A DNA stretch of 64,000 bases, taken from Trichodelitschia bisporula. Its lineage: Eukaryota; Ascomycota; Dothideomycetes; Phaeotrichales; Phaeotrichaceae. Position 1 is the first letter of the stretch; every line of letters starts with the position of its first letter. A program made the translations under genes and the position numbers. Under the pieces are notes generated by a model, which saw only the letters and a list, made by a program, of their open reading frames with translations, did no database searches and was not told the DNA's origin. Shown here one piece after another: positions 1 through 12,146 of the stretch. Location of the stretch: NCBI GenBank assembly GCA_010356995.1, contig ML996692.1, forward strand, positions 445,933 through 509,932, read 5' to 3'.

Positions 1-442
<442 letters not shown>

Positions 443-1759
443 AGTCGGAGCCGACGACGGATCTTGCGGGAGGTGTCGGAGGAGGGTAGCAACGGATGAT
501 GGCAGTTAGTTTCGATAGCGGAGTGCAGCATGATAATCCGGGGGCTTTCTTCCTCTCCTTCACCTGCTTTCGAGCGTTCTATCTAGACAGGAGGGGTACG
601 ATAAGATATTCCAATGAACAGATCAACGCGTGAGAGCTATAAGCGGTAGCAACGAAAAGCAAGTGTCGATGATTGAGCTGCTTATGGCAGAGGGTTCGCC
701 TCGACAGCTCCGTCGATGAGGCTATTGTGAGAGGCTGTGACGGGCGCGTGCGCGTCTGCTGCGGCACGTACGTGAATGGCAGCATATCTGCACCTTTACA
801 TCTCTTCACCTTTTACAGTGTGCGTCGTGAACTAGTCAGGCACAGGCCGACTTCAGGTCCGGGGGTCTGGTACTGGCAAGGCTGCTTATGCTGTGTGCGC
901 AGCAGGCTGTGCATGTCGCCTAGATGGAGCTTACCTGCGGCCAATGATGGGAAGCAAAAGAGGGTAAGAAGGGGGTCTGGTGATTTGATGATTTGATAAT
1001 GAGGCTGGTGAGCGAGTTGACGGACGACATGCCTTCGCGGCCCATGATATCTCAGATTCCTGATGGCGTTGTTGAAGGTAAGCAATTCGGTGCAGATGTT
1101 TTTGTTTTCTGCTTACTGTATCCGTATCTACGCCTTCAGCTACGCCCTTTGATGGCAACTGTTCAGGACGGCGGGCAACGGCACAGCGTGGCAGTCCAGA
1201 CGGGATGCCGTAAGCCGGGACGCGCCTATGTCGACGGTTTCGTAGGCCGAACAACAGCCGCATTTGTTCTCGCCGGGATGATGCTTCTGGCTCCCAATTC
1301 GCCTTGCCGGTGTCACTCTTCTGGACTACAGTATGAGCGTCCCTTCAGAAGCCGCATCGCGCATGAATAAGCCCGATAGCCGATCAGCAAGTGCTCTTCC
1401 CGATAGCAAGACATGGCAAAAAGCAGTGCAAGCATGGCAATCCGCCTTTCCACGAACCGGGATGTCGGGCATCATCTTAGTCGCTGAGAGGGAAGGCCAG
1501 TCAAGTGGCCTGGGCCTTTTGACAAGTTTCCCCAGCAGAGCGAAAAAGCTAGGAGCAGAGCAGGGGCGAGAACTGACATGTTCCGCAGCGTCATATCAAA
1601 GCCACCGAGAACGAGATGCGACCGGGGTTTTGTCGCATTCTGCAGATATTGCACGCGTCTGCGCCCATGCTGTACTATGTATTATGTATGTCAACATCCT
1701 CAAAAAGCCATAGTTATCAAGGTGGTCTACCAGTTGGCTAGACCAGACGGCCTTCACAC

Positions 1760-1808
1760 TTGTCGCTTGTCGCTTGTCGCTTGTCGCTTGAAGCTTGACG
1801 CTTGACGC
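1760..1808. repeat. Heptamer tandem repeat (TTGTCGC)n
   Basis: Four exact copies of TTGTCGC are followed by degenerate units TTGAAGC and TTGACGC. This is a seven-base microsatellite lying directly upstream of the pyrimidine tract. Confidence 0.85.
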
Positions 1809-1809
1809 T

Positions 1810-2095
1810 CTTGTCACTTCCTCTCCGCCCTCCCCCAGGTCCACCTCTTCCCCTCATCTTCTCTCCACGCCGATAATCGCGGGGAGCTTTCCGAAGCTAG
1901 CACTTGTACCGTACTGGCGCAACACGTTCCAGCGAGTGGCTCGTCCTCGATTCCAACGGCAATCCCTCTCCTCCCCCCCCCCCTTCTTCCTCCCCACGAA
2001 ACTTCATCTCATCACTTTGCCCCCCCGCCCCCCGGCATCCCACCCTTCCTCTTCTTTCCCTCCCCGCGAACTCGAAGCTCCCTTGGCTCCCAAGA
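1810..2095 (+). promoter_or_regulatory. CT-rich promoter tract of the Zn2Cys6 gene
   Basis: The + strand is dominated by C and T with long runs of C. Such tracts lie near transcription starts of many ascomycete genes. The assignment rests on composition and position only. Confidence 0.4.
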
Positions 2096-2428
2096 TAAAA
2101 AGCTTGTAGCAGCCACTGGCAGAGGTCTTGCTATTATTCCCACCACACGCCGCGCTTCATCACTTCTTGAACACTGCACAGGGCTTATATCCCGTACATT
2201 TTCAGCCTTTCTGATACGATACTACCTTTTTTATTTCTCCCTTAATTTGTAGTCACAATTTGGTACCTCATCGCCGGCTTGCTTGATGGGGGTCGGTTTG
2301 CCGAGGGCCTTGTTGGTGATGCCCTGAAGCTTGCTGCTTAGACCGAACAGAATTACCTGCTTGTTGCTTGCTGCAACAGCACCCCCAACCCAGGCAGACG
2401 ACAGCCGCTTCTCCTCGCGACATTAGAC

Positions 2429-4836
2429 ATGTCTGTCGAGCTAATACCCAACGCTGCGAGAAGCAGCAGCGCTAGTCAGCAAAGCCTGGGTGGCAGCGGT
2501 GAAGATGGTGGTGGACGTGCTCCCTCCCTTCGAGCATCGGTCGGCAGCGACTACGACACCGGGTTTGGGCCGAGAAAGAAGCAGAAGCGGAACAAGCCAA
2601 CGCTGAGCTGCGAAGAGTGCGTCGAGCGGAAGACGAAGGTAGGCTATGTTTTTATTTTATTTTTCAATTGAATCCATGCGCAGTTCGAATGCTAATTCCA
2701 TTCCCGAATGTAGTGTGACCGTGCGAGGCCGGCTTGCCTTGCCTGCGTTAAGCGGCAGTGTGAATGTCGATACTCGGAGATCGCGAACATCATTGCGGCT
2801 GCAAAGTACGTCAACCCTTTTATTGCTTACGCAAGCTCTGTCTGTCTTCATCCGAACTTCGGCTTCTACCTGTGCTAACGGCTCCACGCATTATTAGCAA
2901 TGGCTCGGGGCGGTCCAAGTCGCGCCGACAGTCCAGCAAGCCGTCGGTGTCTAGCTCCGCTGCTAGACCTGGTTCTCCGGGCGTAAGTTCGTTTTTTAGC
3001 CCTTACTTTTATGTCACCATCGGAATCCCGATGGCACTGCCCCAATTGTCCTTCCAGTCCTTCCGCATAAGCCCTCCGCAGTTTCCCAGTTTCCTCCGTC
3101 TTATGTCAAATACCTATTTACGTGCTCAGCCACATATCATCATCATCACTTCTCTAACCACCCCCCCTCTCGCCCCAGTTTCCCAGCCCGGCTGCTTCGT
3201 ACAACAGGAGCGCTTCGGCCAGCTCTTCGACCTCGTCGCCCTTCCTACTCTCCAATGTCCCGCACTCCCGCCAGGTCAACACCATGTTCAGCAGCGCGCA
3301 CACCCACCCCTTTGCCAACTACTGGACCGCCACGGGCGGCATCCCGGAGGTGGTCGGCGTGCTGCCGAGCCGGGACCAGGCCGACGCGCTGATGGTCAAG
3401 TACTTCGAGAGCGTCGACCCCGTTTACCCCCTGGTGCACCGCACGCGCTTCTACGCCGAGTACAACCACTTCTGGGCCCAGCCGCTGGCCGAGCGCAACA
3501 AGGCCGATGCCGCCATGCTCGCCCTCCATTTCGCAATGTACGCCATGGGCGCCCAGTTCATCGAGATGGAGAGTGAGGAGCAGCGCGCCCAGATCGCCGA
3601 GTTTTACATCTCCGCCGCCCATCAATCCCTCCGCCTTTACCCGTTCCTGAGCCGTACCTCGCTGCGCAGCATCCAGGCCATGTTGCTCATGGGCTACTTC
3701 CTGATGAACGACAACCGCGCCACGGACGCCTGGGCCTTCGGCGGCATCCTCATCCGACAAGCCTACGCCATGGGCCTAAACCGTGACCCGGACATCATCG
3801 CGCCCGGCGCCTCGGACTTCGAAAAGCAGCAGCGCCGCAAAGTCTGGCAAGCCGTGTACTTCCAAGACACCTTCCTCACCGTCCTCCTCAAGCTCCCACC
3901 CACAGCCACCTTCTCCGACGTGCGCGTCGAGTCCCTAACCGAAGACCCCCCCGACCCCTCCGCCCTCCGCACCCCCTCCTCCCCCCCTCCCCTCCCCAAA
4001 CCCCTCCAATCCACAGTCATAAACCCAATGAGCATCAAATCCATAGCCCCGCCCTCGCCCTTCATCGACCCTTACATAGTCCCCCCCACCGGCCCCTCCG
4101 CAGCCGAGCACGACCTCGCCTTCATCCGTTCCATGTGGCGCCTCGCCGACCTCGTCAGCGAATCAATCTGCAAGCCCCGCGCCCTGTCCCAGCCGCTCTT
4201 CTCCTCGTCCCGCGAAAAATCGGTCCTGCTGCAGCGCTTCCGCGCGCTGTATGCTTCGCTGCCCCCCGCGCTGACCACCTCCGACCGCACTGCTTTCGCG
4301 GGACTGGTTAGGCGTGACGCGCGCCGCGCGCGGCAGAGCTTGTTCCTAAGGAGTAATTACTGGCACTGCGTGATGCTGGCCGCGGCGGATGAGGATGCGG
4401 CGCGGGGCGTCGGGTGCCATGTCCGGGGGGTGCTGGAGGCGGGCGTCACGGCCCTAGAGGCGTTTTTCGAGTTTTGGGAGTTTTTGAGGGTGGATGCGGG
4501 GGTGTGGTGGGTGTTTCAGCACAGGGCGTTTGAGGAGGCGGTAAGTCTGCCCCCCTTATTTTTTTTCTCGTGTTGGTTTTGGGCACGGCTGATGGGGAGC
4601 AGCTTATGGTCGCGAATGTCCTGGCCGCGCGCTTGCCGGTCGAACCCCCCGGTCCGGAGATCAGCGGCACGGGCAGCCCGCTTACGCATCTGGGGAGGGG
4701 CGAGTTGGAAGGGCGGGCCAAGGCAGCGGCGGCGCAGATGCTGGCTATACTGGATCATGTGGGGGGTGCGGCGCCGGAGATGCAGAAGACGAGGACGGAG
4801 GTTTTGAGGGGGGTTTTTGGGAAGATTGGGAGGTGA
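2429..4836 (+). CDS. Zn(II)2Cys6 fungal-type transcription factor
   Basis: Probable DNA-binding regulator of 660 residues. Exons are 2429-2638, 2714-2805, 2898-2982, 3179-4540 and 4603-4836; all junctions are GT-AG and the phases agree. Six cysteines form the binuclear zinc cluster with spacing CX2CX6CX6CX2CX6C at C61, C64, C71, C78, C81 and C88, with an extra Cys at 86. A basic stretch (RKKQKR) precedes it and an SRS-rich linker follows. From about residue 180 the protein matches the fungal-specific transcription factor domain (motif SVDPVYPLVHRTRFY). The start is the first ATG after a long CT-rich leader. The target pathway cannot be told: no biosynthetic cluster lies beside it. The family assignment is firm; no orthologue is recognised. 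Confidence 0.9.
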
Positions 4837-5595
4837 TGGTGGGGGTGGGTGGGGTGGTTTAGGTGGAGGGGGTTGGATGGGGAGGGGAGGTGTGCTGCGT
4901 ACAGCGGGCGTCGGTGGTGCGGTTTGAGCGCGGGTTGGCTAGATGCCTGGCGTAAATACGGGGGGTTCTAGTGTACAGTCTTATGATGGAGCAGAGCTCA
5001 TTTACGTGCGAAGGCAAACTGTAATACTGAAGATTGAAGATTGAAGACAAAGAGAGGAAGAGAGGCATACACTCTCGAGACTTAAATACACGATGCACAG
5101 TATCCTCCTTTGCTTCCTTCCTTCTATCATGCTCACATTTGCATCATGTCCCTCAGCACGTTCCCTTCCTGATATAACAATGCTCCTTCCATGTCCACAA
5201 TCCTGGACCCGTGGTATGCGTGCGCGCCACGCGGGCTGCCATGCTTCATCGGCCGAGGGCACGAGGGAAGCGCGGCCAGCCTCGCGCTCAGCCTCGCCAT
5301 TACCCGGAGGCTGGCAATCGCATATCAGGCCCGCTCGCACATGCACATGCAGCAGTACATGCAACTAGTTCAAAGAAGAGTGACAATCTCATTAACCCGA
5401 CCAGCAAGCAGTCGTCTCCAGAGCCATCATCGCTCGTCGCAAATTCATATCCAGCGCCCAAGCGCATCAGCGCCTTTACTAACCCCAACCCCCGCCCGTG
5501 AAAGCTCCGTCTAACCCAAAAACGCCCAAACCCAGAAAGCAATATCCCCCGCCAAAGCCAAAGCTCCATCCATCACGTATACAAACAAGCTCGCG
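4837..5595. other. Gene-free stretch between convergent genes
   Basis: This is shared 3' flank of the zinc-cluster gene and the Atos-domain gene. The short open frames overlap each other and resemble nothing known. No RNA gene or repeat was seen. Confidence 0.6.
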
Positions 5596-7461
5596 CTAGC
5601 CGAATCTCCCTCCCCCGCCCGCACCACCGCCACCCACCCCCGCACCCCGATACTCCACCATCCCACTCCATATATTCCGCTCAAACCCATCCTTCGCCTG
5701 CTCCGCCCCCTCACTAAAAGGCCTCGGCCCCACAAACCCCCCCTCACCAGCACCCCCATCAACCCGCCCCTCCACCTCCGCCTCCGCGCCCACACTCCCC
5801 CTCTGCCTCGGGCGCTCCTCCCTCCCCACCCCCTCCCCCGGCTTATACGCACTAAACCTCGGCTCAGGAACTTGAATATCATTCCTCAAACGCTCCTTCC
5901 CATCCGGCACGCGATTAGCAAACACAACCCTCACACTCTTATACAAATACACCCTGCCCCGGGCGGGACTACAAATCTGCAAATGAACCAGGTATCGCAA
6001 AACCGGCCTCTCGTCGCCAGGCACTCGCGCCGCAGCCTCACCCAGCGGCGCCTCTACCGCCGGCCCCGCGGAAAAAATGCGCTGCCGGACGAAGGTCTTG
6101 GTGCCGGCGGGCATGTCGCTGACGTCATAGGGCACGAGGAACAGCTTCACGGCCGTGTTGCTCGGGTTCTTGATTACGATCTGCAGCTGGCCCTGGGGGG
6201 GGATGCGGTAACTCCCGCCGGGGGCGACGCCACGCCTTCGCGGCGACGCGGGGTGCGGAGATCCAGGGCCGGCGGCGGAGGTGGACATGCTGCTCGCGCC
6301 CTCGAGATCGATGACCCCGACGTACGGACTAGGCTGGTCGCTGATACCCGGATAACTGTAAAAAACAGCGGGAAACGGGACAGTGACGTGCGGCGGACAG
6401 CGCAAACTGGGACGGCACTTCCCGCGGGCGAGCACGCCGATCTGCGCTAGGAAATTGAGCGGGCGAGAGGGGATAGTCGACATGCGTCCGCGCAGAATAG
6501 ATTCTTCATACGATCCGACCAGCGGCGCGTGGTGCAGTGGCGAATGATCTAGCGAAGCCGAAGGCCGGCGGGGCCGCGGCGGCGTGGTCGCAGGGAAGGA
6601 GAGCGGGCCCGGATGGCGCCAGGACGCGAACGCCGCGGGCGAGAAAGTGTGCCGCCGGTTCTCCTTGTCCGGGGCGCGGCGCCCGGGGTTTTCGCGGTCG
6701 GAATCGCTGCTTACGGTCTGGGCGAGCGGGCTGGTGGGCGGGACGAAGGCGACGGAGGAGTAGGAGAAGGAGTGGCTGAGGGCGCGGGCGCGCGGGAGGG
6801 AGCTACGGGGACGCGGGGTGTGGCGGAAGGAGGCGTCGGGGTGCCATGGGACGATGGGGGAGGTCGGGCGGGCGGTGGATGGGCGGGTATCCGGGGCGGG
6901 TGGGCCGGCATCTTCTTGCCCGCGCGGCGAGTGGCGGAAGTCGCCGGAGTGCAGCGCCGAAGGGGGGCGTTCGATCGCCAGGCCTATGACGAGGTTGCCG
7001 TCTTGCTCCGGGTCGGCGCTGCCGGTGCGCTCCGGGAGGTCGTCGCGGGTGCGCGAGACGATTCTCCGCAGCTCCAGCGCGGGGAGCAAGGCGGCTGCGG
7101 GCTTGGGGCTTGTCGTCGGGCTGAGGCCGGGCCGCGGGCTTTGGCGGGGAGTGATACTGGTGTGGCCGTCCCGGGCTGGGCTGGTGCGGCTGCGGTTCTG
7201 GCAGTGGCAAAAGGTCCAGGTGGGGCTTTCGCCGCGCTTGATGCGGGAGATTATCTCGCCGCGGCTGAGAGGGCGGCTGGGAGCAACGTCATGGCGGGTG
7301 GCGGAGGGGAAATCGGAGGGAAAAGAGTCCATTGCGCTGGGGGAATGCTTGTCGGAACGCATTCTGGAGTGATCGCAGCAGGTGTGAGGGTCGTGAGGGG
7401 AGGTGGGGGAATGGGAGCTGGCGGAGGAGGTGGACTGCTGGTGTTCATGAAAGATTGGCAT
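5596..7461 (-). CDS. Atos-like (FAM214 / meiotic chromosome segregation family) protein
   Basis: A 621-residue protein read without introns from ATG at 7461. The first 310 residues are low-complexity, rich in Ser, Pro and Arg. At about residues 315-375 comes the Atos conserved domain (VGSYEESILRGRMS, then IGVLARGKCRPSLRCPPH), and at about 415-520 the C-terminal family domain (GQLQIVIKNPSNTAVKLF and VRVVFANRVPDGKERLRND). In fission yeast and animals the family is linked to meiotic segregation or to transcription; the biochemical role is not settled. The C-terminus is glycine-rich. The two-domain order is diagnostic. Function in this fungus is inferred only from the family. Confidence 0.85.
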   Translation of the reverse strand: MPIFHEHQQSTSSASSHSPTSPHDPHTCCDHSRMRSDKHSPSAMDSFPSDFPSATRHDVAPSRPLSRGEIISRIKRGESPTWTFCHCQNRSRTSPARDGHTSITPRQSPRPGLSPTTSPKPAAALLPALELRRIVSRTRDDLPERTGSADPEQDGNLVIGLAIERPPSALHSGDFRHSPRGQEDAGPPAPDTRPSTARPTSPIVPWHPDASFRHTPRPRSSLPRARALSHSFSYSSVAFVPPTSPLAQTVSSDSDRENPGRRAPDKENRRHTFSPAAFASWRHPGPLSFPATTPPRPRRPSASLDHSPLHHAPLVGSYEESILRGRMSTIPSRPLNFLAQIGVLARGKCRPSLRCPPHVTVPFPAVFYSYPGISDQPSPYVGVIDLEGASSMSTSAAGPGSPHPASPRRRGVAPGGSYRIPPQGQLQIVIKNPSNTAVKLFLVPYDVSDMPAGTKTFVRQRIFSAGPAVEAPLGEAAARVPGDERPVLRYLVHLQICSPARGRVYLYKSVRVVFANRVPDGKERLRNDIQVPEPRFSAYKPGEGVGREERPRQRGSVGAEAEVEGRVDGGAGEGGFVGPRPFSEGAEQAKDGFERNIWSGMVEYRGAGVGGGGAGGGGRFG

Positions 7462-7720
7462 GGTGGATGGTAGCGGACATGCTCTTTTTCTCCTCGGCGA
7501 TCGACGTACGAGTTGAGCAAAGGAAGGGCTTCAAGTAGGTGTCATGTACGGCAGCGTAGTGCGTAGTGTGGTATAAAGGTCGATTGCAGGTGTGGGCGGT
7601 GTGGTGGTGAGCTGGCAATGTAGTCGTGGAAGTCGTGTGAGGTGCCGGCTCTTTGGCGGAGTTAGGCGGCTTGCTGGGTGATTTTGACTGGGGGCTTGAA
7701 GTTGGGGGCAGCGGATGACT

Positions 7721-7757
7721 GGGGGGGGGGGGGGGGGGGGGTGGGTGGGTGGTGGTC
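7721..7757. repeat. Poly-G run with G-quadruplex potential
   Basis: Twenty-one consecutive G are followed by T-separated GGG and GG groups. It lies about 260 bases upstream of the Atos gene start, on the strand opposite to its coding strand. Confidence 0.8.
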
Positions 7758-8123
7758 GAACAGGTGGAGCACTGGAGCGGCTGGCTGCGAGGCTAGCGGG
7801 TAGGTGGCGTACTGTACGGTACTTGCACTGTAGTGGATGGAAAGAGGAAGAAGTGGGGGAAAGGTTGAAGCAATTAGATCCGTACGCAGATAAATTGAAG
7901 CGAGAAGACTACGTGTGAGGCTCTGTGGAGAGAGGCAGAGTTGAAAGCAAGCAAGAGATGGTCAGAGATACACTAGAGAGAGAAAGCAAAGAGAGAGACT
8001 ACGGAGTAGAAGGAGAAGGAGAGTAGACGTTTGGAAAGAGAGGACAAGTGAAGAGTCAAGTGTGTGTGTGTGTGTCAAAGGAGGGACGTGTTGAGGTCAC
8101 GGTAGGCGGAGAAATGCATGCAG

Positions 8124-8156
8124 CCGAATGACGAATGACGAATGACGACTGACGCT
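8124..8156. repeat. Heptamer tandem repeat (CGAATGA)n
   Basis: Three exact units CGAATGA and degenerate CGACTGA units form a seven-base-period repeat. It resembles in period, but not in sequence, the one near 1760. Confidence 0.75.
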
Positions 8157-8335
8157 CAGAGAAAGTTGGGGAGTGACGACGGAAGGACAGTCTGAGAGTG
8201 ACGAGTGACCTGGCCAACAAGTGGCTTGCAGAAGCTGGGGTCGGTACGATAACCTTACGGCAGCGAATACAGAGATGGCGTGTGCGAGCAGATGACGACA
8301 AAGAGACCTTCGTTTCGGGTGCCTGTGCTTCGATA

Positions 8336-8524
8336 CCTTGATACTGGTGCCTTGATGCTGGTGCTGATGCTGGTGCTGATGCTGGTGCTGATGCTGGTGC
8401 CGGTGCTGGTGCTGGTGCTGGTACTGGTGCTGATGCTGGTGCTGGTGTTGATGCTGATGCTGGTGCTGGTACTGGTGCTGATGCTGGTGCTGGTGCTGGT
8501 GCTGGTGTTGATGCTGATGCTTAT
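8336..8524. repeat. Trinucleotide-derived minisatellite (CTGGTG / CTGATG)
   Basis: Alternating CTGGTG, CTGATG, CCGGTG and CTGGTA hexamers run for about 185 bases. Larger blocks combining GTTGATGCTGATG with GGTACTGG recur at a period of roughly 50 bases, so there is a higher-order unit. No ATG-initiated gene is supported across it. Confidence 0.85.
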
Positions 8525-9504
8525 CATTGACGATATTCGCTAATACCCTTTGCCCATCTCGCAGTGACGATCGACGGAACTACCCGATAACCGTACTTCT
8601 CCGCGTCAACCGTCAAACTCTCTTGAAAGAGATCTACACTCATCATGACAAGAGTAGCCGCGGCTTTCCATCTGTCTACACCACCGCTCACGTGTTTGAG
8701 TCCTTTTCCGCCCTTGGATCACGTCCGTGGGTCCCAATCTCATTCACTTCGTTCAGAGTGAAACCATAGCTCGTAATACTCGTAGCTGTCGTCACGGTTT
8801 TAATAAGACTTTCCGACAGCTGTGTTGAGTGTCTGTCACGGCGCAGCAGAAAAAAGGGAACATAGTAGAGCGCCTAATAGCTGAAGACTTACGCAGTAAT
8901 GTCGTGCTGTACCTCCACGGTGATACCTCCGCTGTCGGCCTAACTGGGGGTGCTGTAGATTCACTCGCTGCATTCAAATCTGTCGTACCCGAGGAACTGC
9001 GCAAGTCATCCCGCGTACTGCGACGCCACCCTCAACCCAGTCGCAGAGAGCGAGCGAATGGTGTGGCAAAGGACAGGCCAAAAAAAAGGCTCATTCAGCA
9101 TCATCTGACAGCCTACCCAGGCTCCAAAGCAGACGGGACGACGCAATTAATGCTGCTTGAAGGCGATGACCAGCGGTCTTCATCTGGCAATACGATGCGC
9201 TGCATGAAAAGGGCCAGACAGGGGAGCGCAGAAAGAAAACTGCAGGTACGGCTCTGAATACGAAAACATACAGCTATTGGTGTCTTGAAGCCTTGGAATT
9301 CTTTGATTCAAGTGTTGCAACCAAGTGAAGTCGGTGAGGCTGTGAAGCCCTGGCGTGCAAAGAAAACGGCGCCCCGCTTAAGGTTGCTCGTGACTTCGCG
9401 CCGCGTGCCAACCGAACCGAAGCAAGCCCTGGCCCTGGTGCCAAAATTTGTGCCATCACTGTCAACTCTACTCCCCGCAACCCAACCTACCCATCAACCC
9501 CACC

Positions 9505-10235
9505 ATGGCACCCACAACCAAGGCCCCACGGCCTCTCAAGAAGAAGTCTCGCTTTACCGTCGGACCGGCGAACCTCCCCGATGGCACCCACCGCAGAAAA
9601 GGTATGACCTCCGCCTTTCTCCCACCGAGTGCGCCGGACTAACGCGCTCCGCAGTCATCAAGATCAAGCAGAACCTGATCAAGAAGGCCAAGTTGAAGAA
9701 GCAGTTTGCAAAGGTCAAGGCTGCGCATGGTCTCGACACCCCTAAGCCGGCTGAGCCCGCGGAAGCCGCTGAACCTGCCCCTCCCTCAGACGACGAGCAT
9801 TCAAGCTCCGAATCAGAATCAGAATCTGAAGCCGAAGCCGAACCCGAAGCCGAACCCGAAGTCGAAGCCAAAGCGTCCCCTCCTCCCGCCAAACGTGCCG
9901 CCTCTCCTAAACCCACCGCACCTCCGCAAGACGAGCCCGCCCGCAGCGCCTCCCCCGACAAGAACATCCATCCCTCCCGCCGCGCCAACCACCGCCCCAA
10001 AACGAACCCCTACGACAAAGCGGCCTCCAAGGCGCAGCGCGAGCGTGAAGCAGCCGAGCAGCGTCGGGCACAGTGGGAGGAGGCGGAGCAACGGCGACAG
10101 CATAAACTCGAGCAGCGGGCTAAGATCCACAAAATGACGGTCAAGGCGAAGAAGCCGGGGCGGGACGGGAGGCCGAGGTTGGGACGCGAGGCACCGGTGT
10201 TGCTGGAGAGGATTAAGATGGTTATGGAGAGATGA
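9505..10235 (+). CDS. fyv7: rRNA-processing protein FYV7
   Basis: Nucleolar factor of the small-subunit processome pathway that acts in early 18S pre-rRNA cleavage in yeast. Two exons, 9505-9601 and 9655-10235, give 225 residues with a 53-nt GT-AG intron. The N-terminal motif KKKSRFTVGPANLPDGTHRR and the following KIKQNLIKKAKLKKQFAKV match the FYV7 family. The middle is an acidic Ser/Glu stretch with SESESESEAEAE repeats, and the C-terminal third is a charged helix (RANHRPKTNPYDKAAS, then many Arg/Glu/Gln). The short size and highly basic ends fit a pre-ribosomal RNA-binding factor. The start is a good ACC-ATGG context. Confidence 0.87.
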
Positions 10236-12146
10236 AGGGGAGGGGTTGGATAACGGACTATGGATCAGGTACTGGGATGGAGAAATGAAGTGGGTGTCGG
10301 CGAACAGAGAGCGGATCGAGGTCCTGGGATAGAAAAGCGTCAAGGAGGAGACGCGGGGGACACTGCACGCTCGAACAAAAGGTGGCAGACATCACCAATT
10401 GGCATTGGGAGCACGGAGCATCGATGTGGGGCCTCGAGTCAGGACACCAACGTGGGAGAGATTCCACGCTTGGTCAACGGAAGAATTTTAGACGGCCTAG
10501 GCGCCTAGAAAAGGTATGAAGCAGCGCACAGTACAAATATCATAAGAGTTGGGCCGCCATCTGAGCTGGCCTGTCCAGATATGGCTACCTTCAACTTCCG
10601 GAGTACGGATTGGGGAAGTAACCTAGCCCAATAGGTTCGGCGGCAGGGAGCACATTCACAACTGTCAGCTCAGCCTTCATCGCATGTGGCTTAGGATGTA
10701 TCTTTTGATGTGATCCGGAACAAGCTCCAGCCTAATTCAGCTTCAAGTCACTACTTCAAGGCCTAATCTAGCGAATTCGTCAATGTCCCTCGATCCTACT
10801 CCCGCACGACTGCTATCCATTCTTTGGCTTGGCCCTCGGTAGGCGTCCTGCAAGGTGAATTGCCTTAGCGGTTTTTCATTCGAAGGAGTTCAAACGCCTG
10901 ACGGTGGACGTAGTGTACGCCCAGCCTAGCGCTCAAGTATCACGGTGGGAGAAAGCCGCCAAATCGCGTGGGCGCTTGGGTTTCGATGCTGGGCGCCCCC
11001 CACTCTCTCCCCCGCCCCCTCCCCCCCGGTGCTCCACCCCCGCGCTGCAAGTGCATCGTTAGCTTTGTGGCCATAGCTTCGCCGCCCCATGTTGTGTTGA
11101 GCTGCAGAAATTACACACACACACAGCACACGCGATCCCGCACACACGAAATCTAAGATACCATCCGCGATGGAAATGCATTAACGTTGCAAGCGAACGC
11201 AGTCAGCCCAAGGAGCCAAGGGGGCCTCTCCCGCTCAGAGTGTGGGATGTGATCCGTCCCGACATCGGAGTTGGCATGGGACAGGGCGTAGCTTGCTCGT
11301 CGGAGCCCTCCGTGAAGCTCTCTGTTAATTCGCAGCACCCCGCTGTCTTGCGCTCTCTTTGAATTGAGCCAAAAAGAAGAAAAGCAAAGGCATTGGTGCT
11401 CGCAACGTTCCGTCGTGCTTGGACCAGCAAATCGACTGGCGCCCGCGATCCCGCCGACGCCCAGAGGGCGGTCCGCCACGGGAGATAACGACGGCTTAAT
11501 CTGACCACACACGCCAGGCTCCCTTCTTTCTCTCCGACAACGGCCCTTCTTGCACGCGACTCTTTCCGCTGTCCGTACGTACTCCTCTTATGTCCCTATC
11601 CGCGCACGGGAAGTGGAAGCCGCTATCTTTTGTTCAAGCCCAAGGTGTGACTCTGGGACCTAAGAGTCAAGTCCATGCTAAGGTGGGGAGGCCTTCGGGG
11701 ATGGGACGCATTCACCCCACCACTTCGGCTATGGAACCGACTGTTATGGGTGTGCCCTTGAGATACGGGAGATCACGACGCGTGAATTGGCCACTATCTT
11801 GGTGATTCAAACTGCACGAATCCCTGCCGCAATCTTTCCCGCATGCATCGAAGCTCTGTGACACGCTACCCCACTTGGAGCAAGCTGTTGCGCACAGCGA
11901 CCTTCTCGCGGGGCAATCTCCCCTCTGAATCTTGGCCGCAAACCTCCCACCCAACCAACATGGCGGGTTCAGCCCCATCTCGAAAGGGTCTCTCCAAAAG
12001 CTCAGCTGCATGCAGCAGATGCCGGCTGCAACAGCTCACTGTTGGTTCGGAACACGCCTATCGCCCATGGAAGGGTCTCGGCCCGTCTGCTCGATGTTTG
12101 CTGCGTGGGAAGCATGAGTCCTGGACCCGTCGATGGTTGTGAATGC

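Larger units (their letters stand above)
443..2428. other. Gene-free stretch: Ran 3' flank and leader of the Zn2Cys6 gene
   Basis: No frame here reads as a conserved protein. The stretch holds a heptamer tandem repeat (about 1760-1808) and a strong pyrimidine tract (about 1810-2095) that ends roughly 330 bases before the next start codon. Tracts of that kind are common in promoters and 5' leaders of filamentous ascomycetes. Confidence 0.6.
7462..9504. other. Gene-free, repeat-rich stretch upstream of the Atos gene
   Basis: It contains a 21-base G run, a GA-rich tract (about 7920-8045), a short GT repeat, a heptamer repeat, and a 180-base CTGGTG/CTGATG minisatellite. The open frames across the minisatellite (for example all-Leu/Val/Met) are artefacts of the repeat. 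About 8530-9480 shows no recognisable coding. Confidence 0.65.

Noticed and set aside
8255-8543. Open frames of nearly pure Leu/Val/Met or Ser/Thr/Ile across the minisatellite on both strands
   Set aside because: They follow directly from the CTGGTG/CTGATG repeat, have no conserved flanks and are open on both strands.
11153-12142. Several 100-codon frames on both strands between FYV7 and DUR3
   Set aside because: They overlap each other, lack known motifs and have no fungal-type splice context.
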